A stretch of 64,000 nucleotides of DNA. Origin: Spinellus fusiger. Its lineage: Eukaryota > Mucoromycota > Mucoromycetes > Mucorales > Phycomycetaceae. Both the position numbers and the translations under genes were made by a program. Below are positions 59,560-64,000 of the stretch, piece after piece. The notes under the pieces were generated by a model that did no database searches, was not told where the DNA came from, and worked only from the letters and a program-made list of their open reading frames with translations. Numbering within the stretch: the stretch's first letter is position 1; each line of letters opens with the position of its first letter. Where the stretch lies: contig JALLLS010000011.1 of NCBI GenBank assembly GCA_025094145.1, positions 124,001-188,000 of the forward strand, in the 5' to 3' direction.

Positions 59560-59870
59560 AGCTAATTGTACAGAAGAGGAGATCAGGGAAGAGGGTAGGA
59601 GAAAATGAAGTTATGGTATCTTTCAGGACCCAGGAGATGACTGTAGGCCTAATGACCACAAGAGTAGCTATTTTCTACGAGTGGGGTCATTCACTTTATG
59701 CACATTAATAATGAACTTTCACATTTCATTAGCAGGATTGTCTCTGTCATAAAGATAACGAGCGTTTTCAAAGGAATCACATTCACTCTGAAGAGTCAAC
59801 CAAATCTCTATCCATTGATATAGTACGCCTACAGTACGAAGGCTATATTGGCCTCATTGAAGAAGAAGTG
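59560..59870 (-). pseudogene. Unrecognised decayed reading frame
   Basis: The minus strand from about 59845 gives VLYQWIEIWLTLQSECDSFEN, ARYLYDRDNPANEM, stop, then KFIINVHKVNDPTRRK, stop, LLLWSLGLQSSPGS. The residue mix and two in-frame stops suggest an old protein-coding sequence, perhaps from a transposon. I cannot name the family. Confidence 0.35.
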
Positions 59871-60542
59871 CCTATAAATAAGTTGGTATATTTGTATTTT
59901 TATACATAGTAATTTACAGCTACTTGGACATATATCTTATTCACACAATTGATGATGTAGGTTGGTCTAACCAAACGTTTTTTTTTCTTTCTTCGTATAA
60001 TCATCTACAGGAATACAGGTAAATAACAAAATGATGAATAAAATAGTTTTATTATTGTTTAGAATATTAGTTATTTTTTTAGTTTTATACTATGGACTTA
60101 ATATCAATCCACACATTATATTGGTAAGCTAATTATTCACCAATATCTAATATGTATGTCCCATTATGAAACCTATTGTTTGCAATGTACTAGTATGTTA
60201 TGGCTAAATAAGTCTTAATGATAGTTTTTTTTCTCTTATTAGAAAGGGTATTTGTAAATATATTTGTGTTGTTGAAGACATTATAAAAAAGTAATAATAA
60301 GTAACTGCAATGATATATATATATTTCCAAGCAAGAAGAATACTTAGAACTCGAAATAGAACATCATCTGATGTCAATGTCTTTAACTAACATTAATTAT
60401 CCTTATAACAACTATAATAATAAAAACAACAATAGATTAATGATTTAAATAAGAATGTTTTCAGGTGTCATCAAGTGTTTTAAAATAAAATTATTAGTAC
60501 AAAAGTCTGAAAAATAAGATAAAAAGAAAACATGTATTTTGT
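59871..60542. other. AT-rich intergenic stretch, no gene seen
   Basis: No coding frame or RNA gene recognised. A (TA)n tract lies near 60312-60322. Confidence 0.45.
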
Positions 60543-63500
60543 TCAACTAATTAAGCACTGATCTTCTGAATGAATATTCATCTTTTTGCCTAATAGTCTT
60601 CTTCTAGTCAATCTATCGCCTTCAATTGGATTTAGACAGGCAATCTTTTCCATGGCCAGAGTATGGGATAATAAAGCAGGGTTTGCACTAAGTGCCATTT
60701 GTTCTTGGGGTGTCAGTCCAAGCGCTTTTGAATATTTACGGATGCTCTCCGCCTGTGGATGGTTATGCAAAGGAGGGGTTGGATTGCGTCCCACACTCCC
60801 CCCTTTACCTCTTTCCATACTTTTACTTTGCTGTCTTCCGAGGCTGCTCGGTAATGAAGAAGCCTTTTCTTGATGGCTCCCGTACGCTTTAGCAGAAAAA
60901 ACCCACTTTTTGAATTAAAATAGTGCAAATAAATAGAAATAAATAAAACAAATAATACAAGCTGAAAACTCACATCATATGTAGGTTGTTGCTCATTTAC
61001 TGTACGAGGACAAGAATGTGCCAAATGTTTGCACTCTTCGTGGCAAATAAGAGCACAGACTACATGATAAATATTAGTAATGCTCTTTAAAGCCAATCTC
61101 CCCGTACATAATAGAGGAACATGTTTGATTTTACCTTCACAAAATATCGCCCGTTCAAGCATAGTTTCGCTACATACTTTGCATTCTACTAATTCTGAGA
61201 GTATTTCAAAATAAAAATTGTGATTAGTGCCTATCCTTGAAATAAAATATCTTACTTTTTCCAAAAGATGTACGGATAAAACGATGTGTTTCATAAGTAT
61301 CATTTTCAGTCAAAGATGTGTGAGATTCTTCTTGATCACTCTCAGAACAACTGTAGGTAAATGAAGGTACAGTGTTCTTTTCTTCTATTAGTGAATCAGT
61401 AGAAAGGTAAGGTAGACTGGTCTCTTTTAAGCTTGATGCTGTTCCTGAAGTATTAAGCAGAGTTGTGAGGTAGTCTTTTGTATCAGGCAAACATATTTGT
61501 GGTGTATCCACCAAAAGGTCTATAAGTACAATGTTGTAGATTAAGTGTGTATTAATTATAATAAAAATAGACTCTACTTATGTAGTTGCCTTAACTTACT
61601 ACTCTCAGGGAAGACTTTTTGTACATCCTTTTGATTCTTTTTGATCCATTCATGCTCTTTCAATTGTTTTGCTGTAGGACGGTCCTCGGGCTTCTTTTGA
61701 AAACAACACATAAGGAAATCATGCATTTCCTATAGAGAATTATAATGCATCTTTAATCTCCTTTCCATTCGAAAATAGTTCATTCTGTACTTACTGTAGA
61801 TATATTCTCTGGAAGAGGTGGGTAGTCATCTTCAACGATACGGAACATTGCTGACATGGCAATAAGATCCGCATAGGGTGGTTTTCCTGTAACAAATTCT
61901 ACCAAAGTACATCCAAGTGACCTAGTTTGCATGTATATCTGCAGTGTTAAGACTCTCTTGCTTTTAGAATCAAGGACCAACCATATATCTGATTTTGTTG
62001 AAGCTCCCTTTAATTCAATGACTTCAGGTGCCACTGTACATAATAATAAAATTAGAGAAATACAATGAGAAAAGAGTCCATAGTTGATTCATTTGTTTTC
62101 TTAGAATGAAGCATGATGATGAAAAGAGAGGGGCTTATGAGGGAGAGGAAGGGTGTGTGTGATGACGAAAAAGGAAACATAGCTTACTCCAGTTAGGTGT
62201 TCCAGAGACCGTGCCAGCATCAGCCCCTTTTATTTTTAAGTTGAGCGAAACACCAAAATCTGTAAGCTTTACATCTCCTGTCTTCGTCGTAAGAATATTA
62301 GCAGCCTTTAAATCACAATGGACCACCTTTCAAAGAAGAAATCAAGGGTTATTACTGTAGCCTTGAACTTAGAATATAAAAATACCTCATTAGAATGCAA
62401 ATACTCAAGACCACTGAGAATCTTGACACAAAAGGAGGCTACTAATTTTTCGGGAAAAGCACCAAATGCCTTGGAGGTCGACATGAGAGAGCCATTCTCT
62501 GCAAACCTACACAAGAAAGAAAATGTTACTCTGTCAGCCAAAGATAGCTCATCTTGTTCTTTAACAAATTATTTCACTATTAACATACTCCAGAACAATG
62601 TTGAGATGTTCTTCTGTTCGTATAAAACCGAGGTATTGAATTACATTTATGTGGGATAAAGTTTGCAATAAGCTGACCTCTTGCTATAATAGATATCAAA
62701 TAATAATATAAATTAATAACCATACACTTTTATAGACACTTTAAAGGGTAAATAAATCTGTTCAATACTTGCTTACCATCATCTCTTGATCACGGACTTC
62801 TTCATCTTCGAGGTTAATCCGCTTAATAGCGACGATTTCTCCTGTTGCTAGATCAAGTGCTCTATACACTGACCCAAACTGACCCTTGCCTATGCAGTTT
62901 CCCAGTTGCTGATATCACTTCATTAGAACACTATAGCTCTTTTAGATGACTTACATAGTGAGTACTTGTGGTACCGTCTGTGCTTTTCAATGTCAACTTT
63001 ATGCGCGATGAATCTTCCTTTGGAGGCCCATTGGCCGTGTTTAAAGTTTTTTGATCCGTCTTTTGCCCAAATCCTTCAGAATCTGATACATTATCATTCA
63101 GATCAGTTGTATGGTTCTGAGCACTCTTCAAATGAGATTGTGGGATAGATAAACTTTGACGTCGTTTTTTAGATGGATCACTTTTCACAGGGGCAAGAGG
63201 GTTATGAACTGAGACAGCACGATCATTCTTCACTGTCTTTGTGCTTTTTGGCATGTTATGAGAGGCAGTCGTTTCTGATGCTGAAGAATATGGAGAGTGT
63301 GGATAGTTTGTAGTATGCTCTTGTATAGGGCTGGCTATTTGGATTTGATTCGCTTTATCTTCTGATTGATTTTCATAAAGTAGAGAGGTTTGCTCAGTAG
63401 GTTGATAGCCTGGACGCAGCGGGGACTTTGGAGGACGAGAAATAGAATAGACAGATAAACCACCACTCTTAATATTGTTTTGCTCATCGTTATTTTCATT

Positions 63501-64000
63501 ATGTACTTCTGATAGATCCTTTTTTGGAGAAAGATCATAGTTTATCTTTGATAACATTTGATCTTTTGTAATAGCGTCTCTCTGTGTCTGTTGACATTGG
63601 TTGTTCCTTGCATTTTGATCCACAACGTTAAACATGTCTCTGATGCCACGATGTTTGTTATGAGGCGCTGGTTCACTTTGATATTCAATTAGAGTATTGT
63701 TCACATCGGATTGATCAAATGTGTCGGGAGAAACAATAGATACTTTAACATTATCATCATAACTGCTTCTTTGGTGATTGTTGGATATATTTTCTAGGTT
63801 CTTCTGTGGTGAGTCTTCAGACAAGATATTATTGCACAATATTGAATCCTTCAAAAAAAAAGCCTGTCTTATATCGTCCAAGGGCAGATCTCCCTGGAGA
63901 CCTTTTTCCCTGGAGACTGTACAACTTAAGTCTTGGTTTTGGTTGTGAATATTCCCTGAGTCTATTTTGTCGTCCTCCTTGTCCGTTCCTTTCTCTGGTG
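60543..64000 (-). CDS. Cdc7/SepH/Cdc15-type septation protein kinase, 5' end beyond window
   Basis: Ser/Thr kinase of the septation/mitotic-exit group. The first exon in view (64000-62955) is open to the edge and encodes a long Ser/Asn/Gln-rich N-terminal region. Kinase exons (62908-62777, 62683-62589, 62506-62386, 62326-62188, 62033-61982, 61921-61795, 61729-61600) give [23 protein letters not shown] (catalytic Lys), [29 protein letters not shown] and GTPNWMAPEVI. The kinase core then reads [19 protein letters not shown] and [13 protein letters not shown]. The catalytic loop has HCD instead of HRD. A C1-like Cys/His cluster follows (ECKVCSETM ... [18 protein letters not shown], about 61190-60990). 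The last exon ends DQCLIS at 60543. A Ser-rich linker (61500-61240) separates kinase and C1 regions. Confidence 0.85.

Noticed and set aside
61780..62034. [10 protein letters not shown]...STVSTE as a separate small protein
   Set aside because: It is two kinase exons joined through a retained intron (61981-61922); the phases match the rest of the kinase gene.

Overview
The window is nuclear DNA of a filamentous early-diverging fungus, most likely Mucoromycota (Mucorales-like). This is inferred from AT-rich intergenic DNA, many short GT-AG introns (about 45-130 bp), fungal housekeeping genes, and a mixed transposon load of Tc1/mariner, DIRS-like, non-LTR, Helitron and Fanzor-type remnants. The species cannot be fixed from the sequence alone.

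Positions 1-4900 are transposon debris and gene-poor DNA, with a non-LTR ORF2 tail and a full-length but dead Tc1 copy. Positions 4900-30000 are gene-dense: a two-segment membrane protein, a four-segment membrane protein, ATP2 (F1 beta) head to head with ATP16 (F1 delta), SEC26 (coatomer beta) head to head with PGI1, an ATG16L1-like ATG16 tail to tail with PGI1, TRS65 (TRAPPII), a dead Tc1 copy of a second family, and DPL1 (sphingosine-1-phosphate lyase). I resolved the exons of ATP2, ATP16, SEC26 and PGI1 to the base; each gives a protein of the usual family length.

Positions 30600-41600 are a nested transposon cluster. It holds a Helitron 3' end with a PIF1 helicase tail cut by a mariner end, a non-LTR element lacking its RT catalytic block, a palindrome-rich repeat found inverted at 34.8 and 41.0 kb, a tRNA-Leu(CAG), a truncated Tc1, a DIRS-like RT/RNase H/tyrosine-recombinase element, and LTR-like repeats, one of them inside the DIRS RT. 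Positions 41600-54300 hold a duplicated 1.1-kb repeat of unknown type, a decayed Fanzor/TnpB-like nuclease, a second copy of the first Tc1 family, a PHO80-type cyclin gene and another decayed Tc1.

Positions 54600-64000 hold an APC3/CDC27-like TPR gene that looks C-terminally short, a second Fanzor C-terminal remnant, a minus-strand Tc1 remnant, and a Cdc7/SepH/Cdc15-type septation kinase whose 5' end lies beyond the window. The intact genes cover mitochondrial ATP synthesis, glycolysis, secretory traffic (COPI, TRAPPII), autophagy, sphingolipid breakdown and cell-cycle control. They are neighbours on a eukaryotic chromosome, not an operon. The two divergent promoter regions each carry a TGACGTCA site close to a CCAAT box.
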